From Calothrix sp. NIES-2100 (GTDB taxonomy: Bacteria; Cyanobacteriota; Cyanobacteriia; Cyanobacteriales; Nostocaceae), in NCBI RefSeq assembly GCF_002368195.1, contig NZ_AP018178.1:2302238-2366237 (forward strand): DNA of 64,000 nt. Direction: 5' to 3'. Within the stretch, counting starts at the first letter, position 1. Each line of letters opens with the position of its first letter. Positions 16,913-25,114 of the stretch are shown here, piece by piece. Both the position numbers and the translations under genes were made by a program. The notes under the pieces are model-generated. The model worked only from the letters and a program-made list of their open reading frames with translations. It was not told where the DNA came from and ran no database searches.

Positions 16913-19027
16913 CTAGTTAGCTGAAGCTGTAGCTGCTAAGCCATTGTGTCTCAGCAAGGGAGTGGTACTAGGTTCACGTCCCCGGAAGGTTTTAAACACT
17001 TCCATCGGGTGTTTACTACCACCAAGGGCTAGGACTGTATCCCGGTAGCGTCTACCTGTAACTTTGATTGCTTCTTCGTCTTCTAGTCCAGCTTCTTCAA
17101 AAGCGGCAAATGCATCTGCACTCAGGACTTCAGCCCATTTGTAACTGTAGTAACCTGCGGCATAACCCCCACCAAAAATGTGCCCAAAAGCACACAAAAA
17201 CGAATCTTCTGGGAGTGGTGGTAAAACGGTGGTAGTTTTGGCAATGCGTTGGCGGACATCGGCTGGGGTTTCATTACCACCAGGGCGATAGCGTGAGTGT
17301 AGTTCTAAATCTACACTGCTAAAGTGGAGTTGCCGCAACATCCCACTACCGCTCATATAATTGCGTGCTGCTATCAGCTTTTGATAATAATGTTCTGGTA
17401 GCGGTTCACCTGTTTGGTAATGTTTAGCCATGCCAAACAAGGTAGGTTGCTCATAACACCAGTTTTCCATGAATTGGCTGGGTAGTTCGACGGCATCCCA
17501 TTCGACGTTATTTATACCTGCTGCTCCGGTATAATCCACTTTGGTGAGCATGTGCTGCAAACCATGTCCAAATTCGTGGAATAAGGTTTCTACTTCATTG
17601 AAGGTCATTAAGCTGGGCTGACCATCGATGGGGGGAGTTTGATTACAAATTAAATATGCTACAGGTAAGCGGACGCTAGTTACACCATTTTCGATTATTC
17701 TACCACGATTGATGCAGACATCCATCCAAGCACCACCGCGTTTTTCTGCTGGGCGACTGTAAGGGTCTAAGTAGAAGTAGGCGATGGGCGCACCGGTTTC
17801 ATCGGCAATTTGGAAATAACGGACATCTTCATGCCATACTGGGGCTTGACCATCGGCGGGAGTGACGCTAACGCCAAATAGCCGTTTCACTAATCCAAAT
17901 AAGCCGTCTAGTACTTGGGGGAGGGGAAAGTAAGGACGTAATTCTTCGGCTGTGAAGGCAAATTTTTCTTCTCGCTGGCGTTCCGCCCAAAAACCAATAT
18001 CCCAGTGTTTTAAATCAAGAGCTTCTTTTGCTCCTTTAGATAAAGCAAAGTCTTTGAGTGCGGCTAAATCTTTCACTGCTGCATCATAACTGACGCGACG
18101 CAGTTCTTCGAGTAGGGCTTCGACTGCTTCGACATTGGGAGCCATTTTACTCGCTAGGCTTAATTCCGCAAAATTTTTAAAGCCGAGTAAACCTGCAAAT
18201 TCTTGTCGCAATTCTAAAATCCGCTCAATGAGGGGATTATTATCTAAATCACCGTCAGCAGCACGACTAATAAATGCTTTGTACAGCTTTTCGCGCAAAT
18301 CGCGTCTGGTACTGTGCTGCATAAAAGGCCCGTAACTGGGGAAATCTAACGTAATCCGCCAAGGGCCATTCTCTGGTGTGGCATTTTCTTCACCAGCTGC
18401 ACGGGCGGCTTGGGCTGCTAGACTGAGTAAGCTTTGGGGTAAGCCGTCGATTTCTGCTGTGCTGGTGAGGGTTAAGCTAAAAGCTTTGGTAGCATCTAAG
18501 ACATGGTTGGAGAATTTGGTGGAAAGTTCTGCCAATTCCAGTTGAATGGCGTTGAAACGTTCTTTTGCTTCTCCTTGTAAACCCACACCAGAAAGTTCCG
18601 CATCCCGAATTGCCGCTTCGACAATCCTTTGCTGTGCTGATTCTAAGCTGTTCCATACCTCACTGCTACGGAGAGCTTTAAAAGCATTGTAGAGAGGTTG
18701 GCTTTGTCCGAGTTTGGTGAAGAACTGTACTACTTCTGGTTGTACTGCTTCATGAGCTTCACGCAGTTCGGGACTATTTTTTACACCCATTAAATGGTTG
18801 ACTATCCCCCAACTCCAAGACAAGCGTTCTGTAAGTTTGTCTAAGGGTTCTACTAAACCACTCCAGGTAGGCTGTACACTAGTTTCTAACTTGGTAAGCT
18901 CGGCATCCAGTTCTGCTAGCAGCTGCTGGAAGGCTGGTACTACTTGCTCTGGTTGAATTTCTGTAAAGGGTGGTAAGCCAGCACCTTTAAGTAGGGGATT
19001 GTGAGAAATAATGGCATTTGCATTCAT
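16913..19027 (-). CDS. prlC: M3-family metallopeptidase, oligopeptidase A type
   Basis: 704 residues. Zinc-binding motif HEFGH within TLFHEFGHGLQHM, with the third ligand in NVEWDAVELPSQFMENW. Cytosolic enzyme that clears short peptides, including cleaved signal peptides. N-terminal helical region (NPLLKGAGLPPFTEIQPEQV) and C-terminal GHIFGGGYAAGYYSYKWAEVL are typical. Length is usual for OpdA. No obvious ribosome site before the ATG. Expressed alone between the toxin-antitoxin pair and a small hypothetical gene. Confidence 0.95.
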   Translation of the reverse strand: MNANAIISHNPLLKGAGLPPFTEIQPEQVVPAFQQLLAELDAELTKLETSVQPTWSGLVEPLDKLTERLSWSWGIVNHLMGVKNSPELREAHEAVQPEVVQFFTKLGQSQPLYNAFKALRSSEVWNSLESAQQRIVEAAIRDAELSGVGLQGEAKERFNAIQLELAELSTKFSNHVLDATKAFSLTLTSTAEIDGLPQSLLSLAAQAARAAGEENATPENGPWRITLDFPSYGPFMQHSTRRDLREKLYKAFISRAADGDLDNNPLIERILELRQEFAGLLGFKNFAELSLASKMAPNVEAVEALLEELRRVSYDAAVKDLAALKDFALSKGAKEALDLKHWDIGFWAERQREEKFAFTAEELRPYFPLPQVLDGLFGLVKRLFGVSVTPADGQAPVWHEDVRYFQIADETGAPIAYFYLDPYSRPAEKRGGAWMDVCINRGRIIENGVTSVRLPVAYLICNQTPPIDGQPSLMTFNEVETLFHEFGHGLQHMLTKVDYTGAAGINNVEWDAVELPSQFMENWCYEQPTLFGMAKHYQTGEPLPEHYYQKLIAARNYMSGSGMLRQLHFSSVDLELHSRYRPGGNETPADVRQRIAKTTTVLPPLPEDSFLCAFGHIFGGGYAAGYYSYKWAEVLSADAFAAFEEAGLEDEEAIKVTGRRYRDTVLALGGSKHPMEVFKTFRGREPSTTPLLRHNGLAATASAN

Positions 19028-19184
19028 AATGGTGTGTGAGATGCGATCGCTATCGGCAATAATGATTTCTATTTATATATCTCTAATGTAGCGAAATGTA
19101 GCGATCGCCGCGCCATTTCGGAGCTAGCAGCAGATATCACTAGCTGTATAATTTTGGTGAGCGATCGCTACATTCATCAAGATG

Positions 19185-19406
19185 TTATTCTTGTGGCAGT
19201 TGAGCCTGAGATTGACTATCTACTTCGGGCGATGGTAAGTCAAGCACACAGCGAGGATAACCATCAATGACTACGCTAAAGTTAAAAGGTGTCACTCGTA
19301 AAGAGACTTTCCCATCAAATCCTAGCAGCATAGCCAAAAAACTAGTCAATAAAACAGTATATAGAAAAATCCAAGCGTTGCGTTGTGGGCGATTCACAGA
19401 GTTCAT
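19185..19406 (-). CDS. Hypothetical small single-pass membrane protein
   Basis: 73 residues. One hydrophobic segment at about 12-29 (WIFLYTVLLTSFLAMLLG), then an extracytoplasmic-looking tail with a single Cys and a Pro/Gln-rich end. AAAAGG lies immediately before the ATG, too close for a good ribosome site. No family recognised. Coding status is plausible but unproven. Confidence 0.45.
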   Translation of the reverse strand: MNSVNRPQRNAWIFLYTVLLTSFLAMLLGFDGKVSLRVTPFNFSVVIDGYPRCVLDLPSPEVDSQSQAQLPQE

Positions 19407-19717
19407 CCTTTTGATTGAGTAGGTGAGTGAATCCCTACGCCCAAGTTATGCCAACAGCCAAACAGTCAAAGTAGATGCGTTAGTGATAAAATATGAGTAG
19501 AGAAAAAATTAGTTAGTTGGCTCGAATCTGTAATTATTAACTTGGGTTCGGGCTTTTTCATTGGCGATTCGGAAATTATCCAGAATCGCAAAAGCCGTTA
19601 ATCGTTGTACTACTGTTGTGCATACTAGACATTTCGTCCATATTTTCAGCATGACCCTGATTGTTAATTTGATAGATGCTTAGGGTGGGATTGGCGATCG
19701 CCTACTGTAAAATAGAT
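19407..19717. other. Intergenic region
   Basis: 311 bases, with one HIP1-like site near 19696. No repeat pair, RNA gene or ORF that I can support. Confidence 0.4.
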
Positions 19718-20176
19718 CTAGTTGTGAGCCAAAATCCAGTTTCGCAGCCTGTCAATCAGTTCACTTTGATTTCTCGCATGGTTTCCCATCACTTCAATCG
19801 CTGCAATTAGGGTACTTTGATCAAGCTGATTACCATGTAAGGATTTGCTCCACGAACTCAGGGTATTAGTAACAAATCTAATTTCCACCAATAAACCTAA
19901 AAGCGACTGACTAGAAGCTTCTGAAGAACGATACCCGTTTAGCAATTGATCTAAAAGTAAACTTTGCATGTGAGCATTCTCCTCGATATGTGCCAAGGCG
20001 ATACGTTTCATCTTGTTATCCAGCCGTCCTCGACTTAAAAGTTTCAGAGCAAAGTTGATTTCATTCACCCTAAATTTCAATTGCTCGCACATTGAACAAT
20101 TAAATTCATTGAAGCGCTTATTAATATGATCGGTTTCTACCTGAGGGCTGATTTTGCTAGTGTTCATAGTATTCAT
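19718..20176 (-). CDS. Hypothetical helical protein
   Basis: 152 residues, almost wholly alpha-helical by composition, soluble. Contains a lone CSMC pair near residues 27-30 and amphipathic helices KRIALAHIEENAHMQSLLLDQ and ELIDRLRNWIL. No known motif; no membrane segment. Could be a regulatory four-helix domain, but I cannot assign it. It precedes the NACHT gene divergently. Confidence 0.55.
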   Translation of the reverse strand: MNTMNTSKISPQVETDHINKRFNEFNCSMCEQLKFRVNEINFALKLLSRGRLDNKMKRIALAHIEENAHMQSLLLDQLLNGYRSSEASSQSLLGLLVEIRFVTNTLSSWSKSLHGNQLDQSTLIAAIEVMGNHARNQSELIDRLRNWILAHN

Positions 20177-20741
20177 TTGATAACAAGCGGCATTAATTTA
20201 GAAATTTGCGGTAAATTGCGGCTATATGCCTTCCTCTTGCCATCTTCAAGTGTTTTTTATTTCCTGTCCAGTATCTTTAGACGTAAAAAGCTGAAACCAC
20301 CCGCCTTCAACTAGAGGAATTTGAGCAAGTAGCGATGTCTGTCCAGCAGCCAGAAACAAAAGCGTTAATAAAACTAGAATTTTTGCCGGAAATCATTTTG
20401 AAAGTAATTAGATATACATTATTCTTGATTAATTTTATGTATTAATCACAATAAAACTTTGTGGATGCTAATAACGGGCGCTAAGCATATTCACAACGCT
20501 TTGTACCTCTTTGTAAAGTAAAAATAAAAGTCAGTCTAGAGATGAGAGCTAAATAGTAATATAAATATTTGTACGCTAAAAGACAGCAGACAATATCTAG
20601 AGAAACCGACAAAATAGACAAAAAGAAGTTTAATAATCAATGATCAAACTTTTAGCGATGATAGTTTTAACATTTACCCAAGCAATTAGCTCTAGTTTCT
20701 AGAATACTCAAAAATTACCAAGCATAGTAGAGGGGATAGAA
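20177..20741. other. AT-rich divergent intergenic region before the NACHT gene
   Basis: 565 bases, AT-rich, carrying the NACHT promoter. GAGGGG lies 8 bases before its ATG. No defined promoter or operator was recognised. Confidence 0.45.
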
Positions 20742-23294
20742 ATGACAGCAATCATCATCGCTCAAAAAATCTGGGAAGAATTAAAGCAAGCTTATATAGA
20801 AAAATTTGGTGGTTCGCCAAAGCTACTGATTACTGAACTGAATAATGTTTATCAAGATAAAACCAACAGCTTTAAAGATGTAATATCAGATAAAACTATT
20901 CGGAATTTTTTTAATAGTAATGAACCAATCAAGATGCAAGAAAAAAATCTGAACTTCTTGTGCGGTGTATTATTAGGATGCGAAAGTTATCAACAAGCGT
21001 TAAGACAACAAGCTGCTTTAGAGCAAGGCGAACAACCAGATCTCGATAGCGAGACAGATTGGGTTGCAGATTATCAAGAATATATCAGGGCAAAGTGTAG
21101 CACAATGAAAGTGCTGACAATGACTCAGCCTGTGCAACTAGATAGTATTTATGCCAATGTAAATGTTCTCGAAAGTGTTCAAGCCAAGCACCAAAAAACA
21201 ATTGAAGAATTGCGTTTGAACTTATCTAGCGATTTCAGATTTAGTCGTCTGAATTATCGGGTAAATGGTCAAAATATGGCAGCTTTTGATGCAGTGAAAA
21301 AATATCGCCAGCTGCTTGTTTGGGGTAGTCCAGGAGCAGGTAAGACTACATTTTTGAAACATTTAGCAATGTCTGCTGCAAATTTAGCAAATCAACCTAC
21401 TCCCGTTTTAATTTCATTAAAAGCATTTGCAGACGCAGAAGACAAACCCAACCTGATTGATTTTATCGCCAGAGAATTCATTCAATTTGTTTCTCAGCCA
21501 ACAGAAATTGTCCAGCAGTTACTAGGTTTAGGTCGCTGCTTAATTTTGTTAGATGGATTAGATGAAGTTGCAGAACTAGAAAGCAATCGCATTTATCGTA
21601 ACATTAATACTTTAGTAGAACAATATCCCAAAAATATCTTTGTATTAACTTGTCGTTCTGGTGCTTCAGATTATACATTTGAACATTTTACGGAAGTAGA
21701 AATCGCGGATTTTAAGGAAGCTCAAGTTTTGCTTTTTGTCAAACAATGGTTTGAATTGTGCCAAGAACCAGATTTAGCAGCTAAATTTTTAGCAGAATTA
21801 GAAAAAAACAGTTCTATTAAAGAGCTAACCACAAATCCGTTGCTACTGACTATGTTGTGTTTGGTATTTCAAGATAACTATGATTTTCCGAGAAATCGCT
21901 ACTTACTAACTGAGGATGCTGTAAATATTCTTTTACGCAAATGGGATGCTAGTAGACGGATAGATCGGAATGCAGTTAATAAATTTAACTTACCATATCA
22001 ACGCAAAATCAATTTGTTGAGTCAGATAGCTTATACAGCTTTCAATCAAGAACCACAAAAGTATTTTTGGCTGCAAAGAGAGTTAGAAAGAGTAATTGCG
22101 GATTATCTCGAAAATATTCGCGAAATTTCTCCAGAAACCCTGACTGATGAGAGTCAAGAAATTTTAAGAGCAATTGAAGCTAATCACGGATTACTCGTTA
22201 AGCAATCCCAAGATTTTTACTCATTTTCTCATCTGACATTTCAAGAATATTTCGTTGCACATCATGTAGTGGAAACACGAAATACAGAAGCTTTAAACGA
22301 AGTTATCCAACAGCATTTAACCAAGCGTCAGTGGCGAGAAGTATTTCTGATGATTGCTGGAAGATTGGCAAATACTGATGATTTTTTCAAAATGATGTTT
22401 TGGCAAATTAATATGCTTGTGGCAGGAAATAAACCTCTACAAGATATGTTGATGTGGTTAGATAATGTAACTACTTTACATGGTGTAAAATCTAGTTCCT
22501 GGCGAGCATTTTATTTGTTTGTCGATCAGGTATTTGAATTATATAGCAATTTACAGACAAAAGTTGATTATAGCTTAGCACAAGAACTGGCTGTTACTTT
22601 AAGAGCAATAAATAAAGAAAGAAACAGCATTCATCTGCGTTCAATACTATCTGATTTTGCTTTTGATTTAGTTAACTTTCATGCACAATTGATTGCTCAT
22701 AAAACTCAGGAAAAGGGATTTGAATCTCAAAACTTAAGTCCCCTGCTGAAACAAGAACTTCCTGCTAGCGACCAACTTATGACAATGCCTGAACTACGAA
22801 CTGAAGTAAGTTTGGTTGATAAAAATAGTGGCTTAATTTGTATCACTAACTCAGAAGATAAAAATCTTCCTCAAGCATCGCAACAACTGCAACCAAATTA
22901 TTCTTTTGTGCAAATTCATCATAGCAGCGAGGATGGATATAATCAGAGCAATGATGCTGCCGATCATCAAAATTATATTAATGAGGATTTAGCAGAGTTT
23001 CTAGTTTTCTTAAAAGAAAGCTTACCTGATGAGCAAGCACCAGAATCAGATGTCCTAGATTGGGCAAATAGATTGCGCTCGGCAATGAGATTATATTTAG
23101 ATATTGGCTGGAATGACGTTAAATTTACCCAAGATGAAGTTAAGACTTTGAAAGATTATTTCTACGCTAATATTGTGCTACTTAAATGTATTCAAAGTGA
23201 TAGTTACTCAACGAAAGAGTTACGCAACCAAATTATTGACCATCTGTTACTGCCCAGTCAACGGATTCCTTCAGCATTGTTAACTGTTAGCTAG
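20742..23294 (+). CDS. NACHT-domain STAND NTPase
   Basis: 850 residues. Residues about 1-90 form a helical N-terminal domain (IRNFFNSNEPIKMQEKNLNF). The NACHT module follows: Walker A GSPGAGKTT at 195-203, Walker B LILLDGLDE with Asp271, the CRSGASDY sensor near 304-311, then a winged-helix end FSHLTFQEYFVAHH. A further 300 residues of helical C-terminus contain no WD40, TPR or LRR repeats that I can see, and end in a separate acidic helical module. STAND NTPases oligomerise on sensing a ligand; several bacterial NACHT proteins defend against phage. Defence here is inference. Solitary gene with a good GAGGGG ribosome site. Confidence 0.88.
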   Translation: MTAIIIAQKIWEELKQAYIEKFGGSPKLLITELNNVYQDKTNSFKDVISDKTIRNFFNSNEPIKMQEKNLNFLCGVLLGCESYQQALRQQAALEQGEQPDLDSETDWVADYQEYIRAKCSTMKVLTMTQPVQLDSIYANVNVLESVQAKHQKTIEELRLNLSSDFRFSRLNYRVNGQNMAAFDAVKKYRQLLVWGSPGAGKTTFLKHLAMSAANLANQPTPVLISLKAFADAEDKPNLIDFIAREFIQFVSQPTEIVQQLLGLGRCLILLDGLDEVAELESNRIYRNINTLVEQYPKNIFVLTCRSGASDYTFEHFTEVEIADFKEAQVLLFVKQWFELCQEPDLAAKFLAELEKNSSIKELTTNPLLLTMLCLVFQDNYDFPRNRYLLTEDAVNILLRKWDASRRIDRNAVNKFNLPYQRKINLLSQIAYTAFNQEPQKYFWLQRELERVIADYLENIREISPETLTDESQEILRAIEANHGLLVKQSQDFYSFSHLTFQEYFVAHHVVETRNTEALNEVIQQHLTKRQWREVFLMIAGRLANTDDFFKMMFWQINMLVAGNKPLQDMLMWLDNVTTLHGVKSSSWRAFYLFVDQVFELYSNLQTKVDYSLAQELAVTLRAINKERNSIHLRSILSDFAFDLVNFHAQLIAHKTQEKGFESQNLSPLLKQELPASDQLMTMPELRTEVSLVDKNSGLICITNSEDKNLPQASQQLQPNYSFVQIHHSSEDGYNQSNDAADHQNYINEDLAEFLVFLKESLPDEQAPESDVLDWANRLRSAMRLYLDIGWNDVKFTQDEVKTLKDYFYANIVLLKCIQSDSYSTKELRNQIIDHLLLPSQRIPSALLTVS

Positions 23295-23436
23295 GTAGAA
23301 GGCAGACTGAGCGAAGTCGAAGTGTGCAAGGTATTGCCCAGATTACATCTTACTACTCAGGGCATGGTGTTGGCTTCTTGGGTTTTACAGCAGTCTTCAC
23401 GTAGTTTAACCACACTCTCAGGGCACAGCAGTGCTC

Positions 23437-23630
23437 ATACGTGTCAACTTAACGTGAAACCCTCTGTGTGACAAGGTTTTGCCCTCACCCCCAACCCCTC
23501 TCCCTCAGGGAGAGGGGAGCCAGAGATTAAATTCCCCTTCTCCCTTAGGGAGAAGGGGTTAGGGGATGAGGGCGTGGGGATTTGTACAACGCGCGCCCTA
23601 TATAGCTTTTAGCTTAAGTTGACACCAATG
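23437..23630. mobile_element. MITE-like element, family 2, copy 2
   Basis: 194 bases with the same ends as copy 1 (CATACGTGTCAACTTAA and TTAAGTTGACACCAATG). It is flanked by a perfect 9-base duplication AGCAGTGCT. The interior differs from copy 1 but again holds GC-rich palindromes (CCCTCTCCCTC/GAGGGAGAGGGG type). No ORF. Confidence 0.88.
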
Positions 23631-23700
23631 AGCAGTGCTGTGCCCCTACGCACATGTGGTCTATTTACCTGAAAATAGCTGTAATAAGTAAATAAACATG

Positions 23701-23807
23701 ATATAGCGGTTCTCACTTGGATGCTATACAACCAAGGGCGGGGAAACCCCACCCCTACAAGCTTTGCGATTTAAAACTGTACTTCACCGCTCCGAAAACC
23801 GCTATAT
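23701..23807. mobile_element. Small TIR element (ATATAGCGGTT/AACCGCTATAT)
   Basis: 107 bases bounded by perfect 11-base inverted repeats. Internal GGCGGGGAAACCCCACCCC. No target duplication is evident, so mobility is only suspected. Confidence 0.5.
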
Positions 23808-23827
23808 AAAACGCGATCGCATTTTCA

Positions 23828-23980
23828 CCACAGAGTTGCTGGTGGTGACTACAGAGTTGCTGGTGGTGACCACAGAGTTCTTGGTGGTGACCACAGAGTT
23901 CTTGGTGGTGACCACAGAGTTCTTGGTGGTGACCACAGAGTTCTTGGTGGTGACCACAGAGTTCTTGGTGGTGACCACAG
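23828..23980. repeat. 21-base minisatellite, seven units plus a partial
   Basis: Seven head-to-tail 21-base units beginning CCACAGAGTT and ending GGTGGTGA, plus six bases of an eighth. Units 1-2 carry GC where later units carry TC, so the array grew from the later variant. Since 21 is divisible by three, long frames stay open on both strands, but this does not show coding. GTGGT-G-ACCAC spans each junction as an inverted repeat. Confidence 0.93.
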
Positions 23981-24372
23981 GAGAAGTTAATGCTTTTTCT
24001 CCCTCCTAACCCTGATCTCCAACCGCCCACCAGCCAGAATTATGTATGTTCTTTTCCGCTGCTTGCCGGAATTTACCATTTAATACTATGATAATCAGGT
24101 ACATTACAGCAGTTAAAAAAATTGCTACTTTTTATGGGACAGCAAGTTAAAAAAGTATGTCAGCTTAAACTGGGTGGACAGTGGAAAGATGGCTGTTGTA
24201 CTGATAATCCACCAGTGGACAATATTTCTCTCAAGTTTAATGCGTTAGCGAAGCTTACCGTTCGCGTAGCGGACGCACCAGAAAGTATCGCATCTGCTGT
24301 TGAACAGTCTCCGATTGCACCAACTAAGTCACAGCAAGAGTTACACCTGGATACGCTGGGTAGTGCTTACTG

Positions 24373-25017
24373 TTAATCGTCACCAGCGAATACTTGTTTA
24401 AAGTCCCAACCGTTACCTATTTGTACTCCTTGAATAGACCAAGTAGGTGAGCCATCATCAATCCCCGTATGCTTATAAAAAAGCATATCTCCATTCGATT
24501 TGATGGCGTAGATAGCACCATTATCACCTGCAAATACTTGTTTAAAATTCCAACCTGTACCTATTTGTACTCCTTGAACCGACCAAGTAGGTGAGCCATC
24601 ATCAATCCCCGTATGCTTATAAAAAAGCATATCCCCATTCGATTTGATGGCGTAGACTGCACCATTATCACCTGCAAAGATCTGTTTAAAGTCCCAACCG
24701 TTACCTATTTTTACTCCCGAAATCGGCCAAGTTCTTGAGCCGTCATCAGTACCTGTATGCTTATAGAAAAGCATATCTCCATTCGATTTGATGGCGTAGA
24801 CTGCACCATTATCACCTGCAAAGATCTGTTTAAAGTCCCAACCGTTACCTATTTTTACTCCCGAAATCGGCCAAGTTTTTGAGCCGTCATCAGTACCAGT
24901 ATGCTTATAAAAAAGCATATCCCCATTCGATTTTATTGCATAGATTGGGGTTGCTAATGCAGAAAATGACCACAAACTTAAAATCGCCGAGATGGCTAAT
25001 GTATTTAAAATTCTCAT
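24373..25017 (-). CDS. Secreted tachylectin-like repeat protein
   Basis: 214 residues. Signal peptide about residues 1-23 (ILNTLAISAILSLWSFSALA). The rest is four 48-residue repeats, each with YAIKSNGDMLFYKHTG, DDGS.TW, GWDFKQ.FAGDNG. This is the tachylectin-2/tectonin-type beta-propeller pattern, associated with sugar binding. Four blades are fewer than the usual five to six, so the propeller may assemble from more than one chain or be truncated. The 144-base DNA repeats are very alike, pointing to recent duplication. Reads away from menD's end. Confidence 0.82.
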   Translation of the reverse strand: MRILNTLAISAILSLWSFSALATPIYAIKSNGDMLFYKHTGTDDGSKTWPISGVKIGNGWDFKQIFAGDNGAVYAIKSNGDMLFYKHTGTDDGSRTWPISGVKIGNGWDFKQIFAGDNGAVYAIKSNGDMLFYKHTGIDDGSPTWSVQGVQIGTGWNFKQVFAGDNGAIYAIKSNGDMLFYKHTGIDDGSPTWSIQGVQIGNGWDFKQVFAGDD

Positions 25018-25114
25018 TGCCTTTCATCATCCTTAGGGTTTGAAAAATCTGTCCTGGCCAAAGATGAAGTTTTTGCAATTATCAAATAATTCAGGAGCAG
25101 ATATCAAATTTTAA

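Larger units (their letters stand above)
23295..24372. other. Repeat-rich region without a convincing gene
   Basis: 1078 bases holding a family-2 MITE (23437-23630), a small TIR element (23701-23807), a 21-base minisatellite (23828-23980) and a GC-rich dispersed repeat near 24240-24275. An open frame at 24136-24376 (80 codons from the ATG) runs through that last repeat, lacks a ribosome site and resembles nothing known; I do not call it a gene. Confidence 0.6.

Noticed and set aside
23828..23980. CRISPR array
   Set aside because: Units are directly adjacent with no spacers, and no cas gene is present.
23755..24030. Frames on both strands across the 21-base minisatellite (VTTEFLV and GHHQELC repeats)
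   Set aside because: Openness follows from a repeat length divisible by three; neither frame has a ribosome site or known domain.
24136..24376. 80-codon frame reading MGQQVKKVCQLKLGGQW onward
   Set aside because: No ribosome site, runs through a dispersed GC-rich repeat, overlaps the 3' end of the tachylectin-like gene and has no recognisable motif.
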